Shown piece after piece: positions 36,214-43,803 of a stretch of 64,000 bases of DNA (its first letter is position 1; each line of letters begins with the position of its first letter). The stretch spans positions 5,061,001 to 5,125,000 of the forward strand of contig NZ_JALPKR020000002.1 of NCBI RefSeq assembly GCF_023195515.1. The letters are read 5' to 3'. A program made the position numbers and the translations under genes. The notes below the pieces were generated by a model. That model saw nothing but the letters and a program-made list of their open reading frames with translations, searched no databases and had not been told where the DNA came from. Source of the stretch: Variovorax sp. S12S4 (GTDB lineage: Bacteria > Pseudomonadota > Gammaproteobacteria > Burkholderiales > Burkholderiaceae_C).

Positions 36214-37152
36214 ATGCGCTGGCGTTCTCTTCTTGCGGCCGGCGTGCTGGCCATCGGTCTTGCGGGCTGCGCCGGTGTCTACAAGCCCGGCGGTGCCACC
36301 GCCAGCGGCATCCGGCTGGACGACACGCCGCGCATCGCGGTGATCTCGGCCTTCGAGCCTGAGCTCAAGCTGTTGCTGAGCCGACTGGAGGGGCCGGCCA
36401 GGCACAGCGTCAACGGCGTCGAGTTCACCACCGGCACGCTGGAAGGCAAGCCCGTGGTGCTGTTCCTCTCGGGCATCAGCATGACCAATGCGACGATGAA
36501 CACGCAGCTGGTGCTCGACCGCTTTCGGGTGACCAGCATCGTGTTCAGCGGCATTGCGGGTGGGGTGAACCCATCGCTGCATGTCGGCGACGTCACGGTG
36601 CCCGCCCAGTGGGGCCAGTACCTTGAGGTGCTGATGGCGCGCGAAACCGCGCCGGGCAAGTTCACCGCGCCGCCGTTCATCAAGGATGCCACGCTGCCCA
36701 ACTTCGGCATGATGCATCCGCGTCCGGTAGAGGTGCGCTCGGCTGCAAAGCCGGGCATCGAGCGCAAGTTCTGGTTCGAAGCCGATCCGAAGATGCTCGA
36801 GGTGGCGCGCAGCATCCGCAACGTCGACCTGGCGAACTGCAGTGCCGGCAAGTGCCTGGCGCGCAAGCCCCAGCTCGTCGTGGGCGGCAATGGTGTTTCG
36901 GGCCAGGCCTTCATGGACAACAAGGCCTACCGCGAGTACACCTTCAAGACCTTCCAGGCCAACGTGCTCGACATGGAAACCGCGGCCGTGGGCATGGTGG
37001 CCTACAGCAATGGCGTGCCGTACATCGCCTTCCGCTCGCTCAGCGACCTGGCCGGCGGCGGCGAAGGCGCGAACGAAATGGGCACCTTCATGGGCATTGC
37101 GGCCGACAACTCGGCCAAGGTCATGCTGGCGTTCCTGGCTGCATGGAAGTGA
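36214..37152 (+). CDS. Lipoprotein nucleosidase/nucleoside phosphorylase-like (PNP/UDP superfamily)
   Basis: A 312-residue protein. The signal peptide ends in the lipobox GLAGC, then a nucleoside phosphorylase/MTA-SAH nucleosidase fold: IAVISAFEPELKLLL at the N-terminus, FSGIAGGVNPSLHVGDV, and the C-terminal catalytic region VLDMETAAVGMVAYSNGVPYIAFRSLSDLAG. The Met-Glu and Ser-Asp pairs are the usual ligand and acid residues. A longer frame starts at a GTG within the upstream stop, but the ATG shown gives a clean lipoprotein signal. It probably splits nucleosides outside the inner membrane and feeds bases to the pathway. Confidence 0.85.
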   Translation: MRWRSLLAAGVLAIGLAGCAGVYKPGGATASGIRLDDTPRIAVISAFEPELKLLLSRLEGPARHSVNGVEFTTGTLEGKPVVLFLSGISMTNATMNTQLVLDRFRVTSIVFSGIAGGVNPSLHVGDVTVPAQWGQYLEVLMARETAPGKFTAPPFIKDATLPNFGMMHPRPVEVRSAAKPGIERKFWFEADPKMLEVARSIRNVDLANCSAGKCLARKPQLVVGGNGVSGQAFMDNKAYREYTFKTFQANVLDMETAAVGMVAYSNGVPYIAFRSLSDLAGGGEGANEMGTFMGIAADNSAKVMLAFLAAWK

Positions 37153-37165
37153 CCCTGCCTTCACT

Positions 37166-37275
37166 CCCTCCCCTTCCGGGGAGGGTCGGGGTGGGGGCAT
37201 GCGGCGCTCGATCAATCGCAGTGACGTTATGAGCGCTGTTTGCCCCCATCCCAGCCTTCCCCCAGCGGGGGAAGG
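37166..37275. repeat. Intergenic hairpin repeat, copy 1 (REP/BIME-like)
   Basis: Three nested structures are visible. CCCTCCCC-TTCC-GGGGAGGG forms the first hairpin and CCTTCCCCC-AGC-GGGGGAAGG the last. The stretches GTCGGGGTGGGGGCA and TGCCCCCATCCCAGC between them can pair over about 40 bases. The same parts recur in opposite order and strand at 39973-40064. The right end (GGAAGGAGC) supplies the Shine-Dalgarno of the ATPase gene 10 bases later. Confidence 0.85.
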
Positions 37276-37287
37276 AGCAAGACCTTC

Positions 37288-38886
37288 ATGAACGGCACTA
37301 CTGTTCTCCGCCTGCAAGGCATCACCAAGCGTTTCGGCTCCCTCGTCGCCAACGACGCCATCTCCCTCGACCTGCAGGCCGGCGAAGTGCTCGCGTTGCT
37401 CGGCGAGAACGGCGCGGGCAAGTCGACGCTGATGTCCATCCTGTTCGGGCACTACGTGGCCGACGAAGGCAGCATCGAGGCGTTCGGCGCGCCCTTGCCT
37501 CCGGGCAACCCCAAGGCGGCGCTGGCGGCGGGCGTGGGCATGGTGCACCAGCACTTCACGCTGGCCGACAACCTGAGCGTGCTCGACAACGTGATGATGG
37601 GCACGGAGCCGCTCTGGCGCGTGTTCTCGCGCCGCACCGCGGCTCGCGCCCGGTTGCTCGAAGTGGCACAGCGCTTCGGCCTGCCGGTGCAGCCTGACGC
37701 GAAGATCGGCAGCCTCTCCGTCGGCGAACGGCAGCGCGTCGAGATACTGAAGGCGTTGTACCGCGGCGCGCGCATTCTCATCCTGGATGAGCCGACTGCC
37801 GTGCTGACGCCGCAGGAAAGCGAAGCCTTGTTCGCCACGCTCGCGCAGATGGTGGCGCAGGGCCTCTCGGTGATCTTCATCAGCCACAAACTGGGCGAGG
37901 TGCTGCGGGTATCGCGGCGCATTGCCGTGCTGCGCGGCGGCAAGCTGGTGGCCGAGGCGCGCACTGCCGACACCACTCAGGCGCAACTCGCGTTGTGGAT
38001 GGTCGGTCATGCGGTCGAAGCGCCGCAGCGGCGGCCCGCCGGATCTGTCGGCGATGCGGTCTGCGTGCTCGACCGTGTGAGCACCGCATCGGCCAAGAGC
38101 GGCGCGCAAGACCATTCAAGCCCGCTTCGGGAGGTTTCGCTCACGCTGCGCGGCGGGGAGATCACCGCCATTGCGGGCGTCTCCGGCAACGGACAGGTCG
38201 CGTTGGCCGAACTGCTGTGCGGCACACGCCGCGCTGTCTCCGGCACGGCCCTGCTGATGGGCCGCGCGCTGCCGCCCTCGCCCTCTCGTCTGGTGCAGCG
38301 CGGGGTGGCACGCATTCCCGAGGACCGGCACGCAGTCGGCGTGGTCGGCGACCTGCCGGTGTGGGAGAACGCGGTGTCGGAGCGACTGCGCAGCCCGGTG
38401 TTTTCGCGCTGGTCCGTGTTCGTGCGACGCGCGGCCGCGCGAGTGCATGCGCGGCGCATCGAAAAAGCATTCGACGTGCGCGGCGCCGGCCTGATGTCCC
38501 CGGCGCGTTCGCTCTCCGGCGGGAATATGCAGAAATTGATCCTCGGACGCGCATTGCTCGCGCCCGAGCAGGCAGAAGATGCCGACAATAGGAAATACCC
38601 GACCCGCGCACCGCGCCTCATCGTCGCGCACCAGCCGACCTGGGGCCTGGACATCGGCGCCGTGGCCTATGTGCAGCAGCAGCTCATTGCCGCGCGCGAT
38701 GCCGGCGCGGCGGTGCTGGTGATTTCGGACGACCTCGACGAAGTGCTGGCACTCGGCGACCGCGTGGCCGTGATGCACGGCGGCCACCTGGGCGAGGCGC
38801 GCCCGGCCTCGGCATGGACACGTGAAGCCATCGGCCTGGCAATGGCCGGCGCGACTGACGCCTCGCGCGGGAAGGCCCGGCCATGA
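37288..38886 (+). CDS. Nucleoside ABC transporter ATPase, two nucleotide-binding domains
   Basis: A 532-residue double ATPase of the sugar/nucleoside (RbsA/YufO) type. Domain 1 has Walker A LLGENGAGKSTLMSIL (about residues 38-53), signature LSVGERQRVEILKALYRG and Walker B ILILDEPTAVLTPQE. Domain 2 has a degenerate Walker A (GVSGNGQVAL), signature LSGGNMQKLILGRALL and a short extra segment (EQAEDADNRKYP) before the PTWGLDIG block. It follows the first repeat and overlaps the first permease (ATGA). Confidence 0.92.
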   Translation: MNGTTVLRLQGITKRFGSLVANDAISLDLQAGEVLALLGENGAGKSTLMSILFGHYVADEGSIEAFGAPLPPGNPKAALAAGVGMVHQHFTLADNLSVLDNVMMGTEPLWRVFSRRTAARARLLEVAQRFGLPVQPDAKIGSLSVGERQRVEILKALYRGARILILDEPTAVLTPQESEALFATLAQMVAQGLSVIFISHKLGEVLRVSRRIAVLRGGKLVAEARTADTTQAQLALWMVGHAVEAPQRRPAGSVGDAVCVLDRVSTASAKSGAQDHSSPLREVSLTLRGGEITAIAGVSGNGQVALAELLCGTRRAVSGTALLMGRALPPSPSRLVQRGVARIPEDRHAVGVVGDLPVWENAVSERLRSPVFSRWSVFVRRAAARVHARRIEKAFDVRGAGLMSPARSLSGGNMQKLILGRALLAPEQAEDADNRKYPTRAPRLIVAHQPTWGLDIGAVAYVQQQLIAARDAGAAVLVISDDLDEVLALGDRVAVMHGGHLGEARPASAWTREAIGLAMAGATDASRGKARP

Positions 38887-39947
38887 TGCGGCTCGAAAGA
38901 CGCCACGAAACATCGCGTGCCGCGTTGGTGCTGGCCCCCATCGGCGCGGTGCTGTTCACCATGCTGGTGAGCGCGCTGCTCGTGCTCTGGGCCGGCGCGC
39001 CGGTCGGCCGCACCTACGCGCTGCTGCTGCAGGGCGGCTTCGGCTCTGTGTTCGCCTGGAGCGAGACGCTCACGCGCGCGATCCCGCTCATTCTTACCGG
39101 CCTGGCCGCGACGGTCGCGTTCAAGGCACGGCTCTTCAACATCGGCGCCGAGGGGCAGCTGTTCGCCGGCGCGCTTGCCGCGGTGGCCGTGGGCGGCATG
39201 CACGGCGGCACGGGCTTCGAGCTTCAGCCATGGCTGCTGTTCCCGCTGATGATGCTGGCCGCCGCTGTGGCCGGCGCCCTGCTGCTGCTCGGCCCGGCAC
39301 TGATGAAGAACAAGCTCGGCGTCGACGAGGTGGTGACCACGCTGCTGATCAACTTCATCGTGCTGCTCGGCGTGTCGGCGCTGCTCGACGGGCCGATGAA
39401 GGACCCGACCGCCATGGGGTGGCCGCAGAGCGTGTCGCTGCAGCCCGACCTGGAGCTCGGCAAGCTGGTTTCGCAAACGCGTGTGCACACCGGGCTGCTC
39501 TGGGCGGTGTCGCTCGCGGTGATCGTCTGGGCGATCTTCAAGTACACGGTGCTGGGCTTCGACATTCGCGCGGTGGGCGCCAATGCGCGTGCGGCCGAGT
39601 TTGCGGGCGTGCCGGTGACGCGCACCGTGGTCATGGTGGCGCTGCTTTCCGGCGCGCTGGCCGGACTGGCCGGCGCCATCGAGGTGGCGGGCCGCACCAG
39701 CTATGTCACGCTCGACATGTCGCCGGGCTACGGCTACACCGGCATCGTGATCGCAATGCTGGCCGGGCTGCATCCGCTGGGCGTGATTGCCGCCGGCGTG
39801 TTCGTGGCGGGCGTGCTGGTCGGTGCAGACACCATGAGCCGCGCCGTGGGCGTGCCGACCTACATCGCCGACGTGATCGTGGCGGCCTCGCTGATCGCAG
39901 TGCTGGTGGCAACGCTGCTGACGCAGTACCGGGTACGGAGGAAATGA
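38883..39947 (+). CDS. Nucleoside ABC transporter permease 1
   Basis: A 354-residue inner-membrane permease of the BPD/LivH-RbsC type with about nine or ten transmembrane helices. TM1 begins near residue 15, and ILTGLAATVAFKARLFNIGAEGQLFAGA is the conserved loop of nucleoside permeases. The EAA-like segment AVGANARAAEFAGVPVTRTVVM is near residue 232. It partners with permease 2 and the double ATPase. Its ATG overlaps the ATPase stop. Confidence 0.92.
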   Translation: MMRLERRHETSRAALVLAPIGAVLFTMLVSALLVLWAGAPVGRTYALLLQGGFGSVFAWSETLTRAIPLILTGLAATVAFKARLFNIGAEGQLFAGALAAVAVGGMHGGTGFELQPWLLFPLMMLAAAVAGALLLLGPALMKNKLGVDEVVTTLLINFIVLLGVSALLDGPMKDPTAMGWPQSVSLQPDLELGKLVSQTRVHTGLLWAVSLAVIVWAIFKYTVLGFDIRAVGANARAAEFAGVPVTRTVVMVALLSGALAGLAGAIEVAGRTSYVTLDMSPGYGYTGIVIAMLAGLHPLGVIAAGVFVAGVLVGADTMSRAVGVPTYIADVIVAASLIAVLVATLLTQYRVRRK

Positions 39948-39972
39948 CAACGCCGCCCTCTTCGGTCTTGCT

Positions 39973-40064
39973 CCTTCCCCCGCTGGGGAAGGCTGGGATG
40001 GGGGCATCGGCTTCCACCTCGAACGCCGTCTGCCCCCACCCCGGCCCTCCCCGAAAGGGGAGGG
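39973..40064. repeat. Intergenic hairpin repeat, copy 2, inverted relative to copy 1
   Basis: CCTTCCCC-CGCT-GGGGAAGG is followed by CTGGGATGGGGGCA, a 24-base spacer, TGCCCCCACCCCGG and CCCTCCCC-GAAA-GGGGAGGG. These are the parts of copy 1 in reverse order and orientation. Position between the two permease genes, 11 bases before the next ATG, again makes its GGGAGGGAG end the probable ribosome site. Confidence 0.85.
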
Positions 40065-40075
40065 AGAAACTCCCC

Positions 40076-40998
40076 ATGACCGACCTGCTCGACATTCTCG
40101 CCAACCCTGCCTTCTGGGTCGCGGTATTGCGCATCGCCACGCCGCTCATCCTCGGCACGCTGGGCGTGCTGTTGTGCGAACGCGCGGGCGTGCTCAACCT
40201 GGGCATCGAGGGAATCATGGTGGCAGGCGCGTTCACCGGATGGCTCGCGGTGTATGCCGGCGTGCCGCTGTGGGCCGGCGTGGCCGTGGCTGCGCTCACC
40301 GGAATGGTGTTCGGGCTGTTGCATGCCTTTCTCACCGTCGGACTCGCTCTGTCACAGCACGTCTCGGGGCTTGGCATCACGCTGTTGGCCACTGCGCTCA
40401 GCTACTTCGGCTACCGCGTGAGCTTTCCGAAAGTGAACACGCCGCCGACCATCACGCCTTTCGCGCCCATGGACTGGCTGCCGCTGCCCATCCTGAATGC
40501 GCAGACCTCGCTCACCCTGTTCGCGCTGCTGCTCGTGCCGGCCATCGCATGGGTGCTGTACCGCACGCCGCTCGGCCTGGCGCTGCGCATGGTCGGCGAG
40601 AACCCGCAGGCGGCCGAGAGCCAGGGCGTATCGGTCGCGGGCACGCGCACCGGGGCCATCGTCGCGGGTTCGGCGCTGATGGGCATGGCCGGCTCGTTTC
40701 TCACGCTCTCCGCGTTCAACGCTTTCTTCTTCAACATGGTGAACGGCCGCGGCTGGATCTGCGTGGCGCTGGTGGTGTTCGCCTCATGGCGGCCCGGCAA
40801 GGCCCTGCTGGGGCGCTGCTGTTCGCGTTCTTCGACGCGCTGCAGCTGCGGCTGCAACAATCGGGCGATGCCGTGCTGCCCTACCAAATCTACCTGATGC
40901 TGCCCTACCTGCTGTCGATCCTGGCGCTGGTGCTGGTGGCGCGCAAGGCCAGCTATCCGCAGGCGCTGATGAAGCCTTATCGGAAGGGAGAGCGCTGA
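40076..40998 (+). pseudogene. Nucleoside ABC transporter permease 2, split by a one-base deletion
   Basis: The first about 245 codons encode a normal second permease with FWVAVLRIATPLILGTLGVL, VLNLGIEGIMVAGAFTGW and MVGENPQAAESQGVSV. At the GGGG run 40810-40813 the frame is lost and reads low-complexity Ser/Cys/Arg. In the neighbouring frame GALLFAFFDALQLRLQQSG continues the permease to a stop that overlaps the next gene (TGATG). Inserting one G restores 307 residues, normal for the family. The transporter would not assemble as written, so a sequence error is likely. Confidence 0.87.
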
Positions 40999-41456
40999 TG
41001 CCGCGCGCTGCCGCAGTGCGAAAGATGCTGCTCGCCATCCTGGCTACCTTGTGCGGCGCCGGCGCCCATGCACTGGGCAGCGACCTCGGCTACGACACCT
41101 TCAAGACGCCCGATTCGGTCACCTGGGTGCAGCTGTGCGGCACCTGGGGCAAGAACCACGAGGGCACCTACCGCGTTGTTCACGCCGACCAGTACGCACA
41201 ATCTTTCCTTTACGTGCAGCGGATGACGCGCGATGCCAATGGCAGCCTGCATGCCGATCACACACTGGCCATTGCCGAGCTCGACAACGACCATTCCGAG
41301 ATTGCACTCACCGACCTCGCCTGCCGCGCGACGCCGCGCGGCATCGTGGTCACGGCCAAGGCCGCGTCCGGCCACGACGACAAGCTGCGCCGCGTGACCA
41401 TCGAGGTCGGCCCGGCACCGGGACAGTACCGCTACCGGGCGCAGCGCACGCGCTGA
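40998..41456 (+). CDS. Secreted protein of unknown function in the nucleobase operon
   Basis: A 152-residue protein with a signal peptide ending near GAGAHA, then LGSDLGYDTFKTPDSVTWVQLCGTWG. It contains two Cys residues in the mature part (LCGTW and ACRAT) that could form a disulphide, and its C-terminus is basic. No family is recognised. The ATG overlaps the permease stop by one base, so it belongs to the transporter operon and may act on or bind the same substrates in the periplasm. Confidence 0.75.
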   Translation: MPRAAAVRKMLLAILATLCGAGAHALGSDLGYDTFKTPDSVTWVQLCGTWGKNHEGTYRVVHADQYAQSFLYVQRMTRDANGSLHADHTLAIAELDNDHSEIALTDLACRATPRGIVVTAKAASGHDDKLRRVTIEVGPAPGQYRYRAQRTR

Positions 41457-41491
41457 ACGCACGCAGCCGACACACAAGAACACCTCCCACG

Positions 41492-42772
41492 ATGCTCGAC
41501 CTCCTCATCACCAACGCCACCCTCCCCGACGGCCGCACCGGCATGTCGATTGCCGTGCAGGGCGGCCGCATCGCCGAAGTCACAGCGGGCCTGGACGCAC
41601 CGGCGCACGAAAAGCTGGATGCACAAGGCCTTCTGCTTGCGCCCCACTTCATCGATCCGCATTTCCACATGGACGCCACGCTGAGCTACGGCCTGCCGCG
41701 CGTCAACGAAAGCGGCACGCTGCTCGAAGGCATTGCGCTGTGGGGCGAGCTCAAGCCGCTGCTCAAGGCCGATGCGCTGATCGAGCGTGCGCTGGCGTAT
41801 TGCGACTGGGCAGTGGCCAAGGGCCTGCTGGCCGTGCGATCGCATGTGGACACGAGCGACCCCAGCCTGCTCGCGGTCGACGCGCTGCTCGAGGTCAAGC
41901 GCCAGGTCGCGCCGTACCTCGACCTGCAGCTCGTCGCGTTTCCGCAGGACGGCGTGCTGCGCTCGGCCGGCGGTGTCGACAACCTGAAGCGCGCGCTCGA
42001 CAAGGGTGTGGACGTGGTCGGCGGCATTCCGCATTTCGAGCGCACCATGGCCGATGGCGCGGCCAGCGTCACACTGCTGATGGAGCTTGCGGCCGAGCGC
42101 GGCAAGCTGGTCGACATGCATTGCGACGAGTCTGACGATCCGCTCTCGCGCCACATCGAGACGCTGTCCGCCGAAACCTGGCGACTGGGCATGCGGGGCC
42201 GCGTGACGGGCTCGCATTGCACGTCGATGCACTCGATGGACAACTACTACGTGAGCAAGCTGCTGCCGCTCATCGCGCAGAGCGGCGTCAGCGTCGTTTC
42301 GAACCCGCTGATCAACATCACCCTGCAGGGCCGCCACGACACCTACCCCAAGCGCCGCGGCATGACCCGGGTGCCCGAGCTGATGGCCGCGGGCGTGAAC
42401 GTCGCCTTCGGCCACGACTGCGTGATGGATCCGTGGTACGGCATGGGTTCGGGCGACATGCTCGAGGTGGCGCACATGGGGTTGCACGTGGCGCAGATGA
42501 CGAGCCACGCCGGCATCCGCCAATGCTTCGAGGCCGTGACCACGAACGCCGCGCGCGTGATGCACCTTGAAGGCTACGGCATCGAAGCGGGCTGCGACGC
42601 GAGCTTTGTGCTGCTGCAGGCGCGCGATGCGGTCGAAGCGATTCGGCTGCGCGCCACCAGGCTCAAGGTGTTCCGCAAGGGAAAGTTGCTGGCGGAAACG
42701 CCGGCCGCCACCGCCGCGCTGCACCTTCTGGGCCGCGAGCAGGCCACCAGCTGGATGATTCGCAAGCCCTAG
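41492..42772 (+). CDS. codA: Cytosine deaminase-like amidohydrolase (CodA family)
   Basis: A 426-residue TIM-barrel amidohydrolase, the length of E. coli CodA. Metal and catalytic residues are visible: DPHFHMDATL (His-x-His, about residues 57-66), MHCDESDDP (His/Glu, about residue 209), GSHCTSMHSMDNYY (His) and AFGHDCVMDPWYGMGSGDM (Asp, about residue 309). CodA releases ammonia from cytosine to form uracil, which Upp can take up. This fits the operon, although related enzymes deaminate other bases such as isoguanine or creatinine. The gap from the upstream gene is 35 bases. Confidence 0.87.
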   Translation: MLDLLITNATLPDGRTGMSIAVQGGRIAEVTAGLDAPAHEKLDAQGLLLAPHFIDPHFHMDATLSYGLPRVNESGTLLEGIALWGELKPLLKADALIERALAYCDWAVAKGLLAVRSHVDTSDPSLLAVDALLEVKRQVAPYLDLQLVAFPQDGVLRSAGGVDNLKRALDKGVDVVGGIPHFERTMADGAASVTLLMELAAERGKLVDMHCDESDDPLSRHIETLSAETWRLGMRGRVTGSHCTSMHSMDNYYVSKLLPLIAQSGVSVVSNPLINITLQGRHDTYPKRRGMTRVPELMAAGVNVAFGHDCVMDPWYGMGSGDMLEVAHMGLHVAQMTSHAGIRQCFEAVTTNAARVMHLEGYGIEAGCDASFVLLQARDAVEAIRLRATRLKVFRKGKLLAETPAATAALHLLGREQATSWMIRKP

Positions 42773-42799
42773 CTTTGCGCTTGCCGCCGCGCAGGCACT

Positions 42800-43351
42800 C
42801 TACGCAGGCGAGGCCCTGAGGTCGCACCACATGTGCACCTTGGCCAGCAAGGCGCCATCGACCGCAATGGCCAGCGGCTCCACGCCGAAAATCTGGAACC
42901 CGCAGCGCTCGTAGAGGGCTTGCGCGGTGCTGTTGCCCTCGGTGACGGTGAGCTGAACCAGCCGCAGCCTTTCGATTGCGCGCGCATGCGCCAGCACCGC
43001 AAGCACCAGCCGCCGGCCGAAGCCGGCGCGGCGCGCGGACGCCGCCACGGCCATGCCGAAGAGCGTGGCCTTGTGGCGGGCACGCTGCCGCGCTTCGAAG
43101 CTCAAGCCCGCCGCGCCCACCAGCACGCCCGCCTCGTCGAAGGCGCCATAGACCACGCTGGCCTCGCCTGCATCCGAACCCAGCCGTTCTTCCCACCACC
43201 CAAGCGGCAGGCCAGAGCGCTCTTCCACCGTCGTGGTAAAGGCGCTGGGGTGCGTGGCATAGGCGTCGAGCATCAAGGCGCGGTAGGCCGCAGCATCGAC
43301 CGCCGCCAGGCGGCGAACGGCGTTGTGGTCGTTTTCTTCAGAAGCGGACAC
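42800..43351 (-). CDS. GNAT family N-acetyltransferase
   Basis: A 183-residue GNAT enzyme. The acetyl-CoA loop is in MAVAASARRAGFGRRLVLAVL (about residues 105-120). The C-terminal part contains VQLTVTEGNSTAQALYERCGF, the typical beta-bulge and helix. GTG start; it overlaps the end of the DUF3574 gene by 14 bases. The substrate cannot be told. It converges with the codA operon across 27 bases. Confidence 0.82.
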   Translation of the reverse strand: MSASEENDHNAVRRLAAVDAAAYRALMLDAYATHPSAFTTTVEERSGLPLGWWEERLGSDAGEASVVYGAFDEAGVLVGAAGLSFEARQRARHKATLFGMAVAASARRAGFGRRLVLAVLAHARAIERLRLVQLTVTEGNSTAQALYERCGFQIFGVEPLAIAVDGALLAKVHMWCDLRASPA

Positions 43352-43778
43352 AGACGGACTGCCTTTCCTGCAGCACGGCCTCCTGGCCGAAGCGCTGCCT
43401 GTAGGTGTCGATGATGCGTGCGATGGCGGCATCGTCGTCGGCGCTACGCGAGTGCAGCAGCACCACGAGCTTGGAGGGCTCGCGCACCACGTTGCCCGAT
43501 TCGCCGCGCCACTGCCCCGCGGCATCGATCACGGTGAGGCCTTTCGGAAAGGCCGGCGTCACGACCGAATCGAGGAAAGCGGTCCACTGCGCGTTCGACA
43601 CCTGCCCGCCGGCGGGAATGGCGCGGCCGAAGTACAGGGTGTCGCGTTCCAAAGCGTTGAAGCCGGCTGTGCAGGCCGTGGAGGGTCCGGGCGCGGATGG
43701 CAGGGTGCTGCATCCGGCGAGCATGGCTAGCGTTGCGGCCGAAGCTGCCAGGCGCAGGCGGGTGACGATCGGACGCAT
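43338..43778 (-). CDS. DUF3574 lipoprotein
   Basis: A 146-residue protein with a signal peptide ending in the lipobox MLAGC (Cys23), followed by a DUF3574-type domain. It contains ALERDTLYFGRAIPAGGQVSN and VVTPAFPKGLTVIDAAGQWRG, and ends CVRF. Function unknown. It lies 25 bases downstream of sbcB and overlaps the GNAT gene. Confidence 0.82.
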   Translation of the reverse strand: MRPIVTRLRLAASAATLAMLAGCSTLPSAPGPSTACTAGFNALERDTLYFGRAIPAGGQVSNAQWTAFLDSVVTPAFPKGLTVIDAAGQWRGESGNVVREPSKLVVLLHSRSADDDAAIARIIDTYRQRFGQEAVLQERQSVCVRF

Positions 43779-43803
43779 GGTGCGGCTCACCGGGTCGGTT
43801 GCC

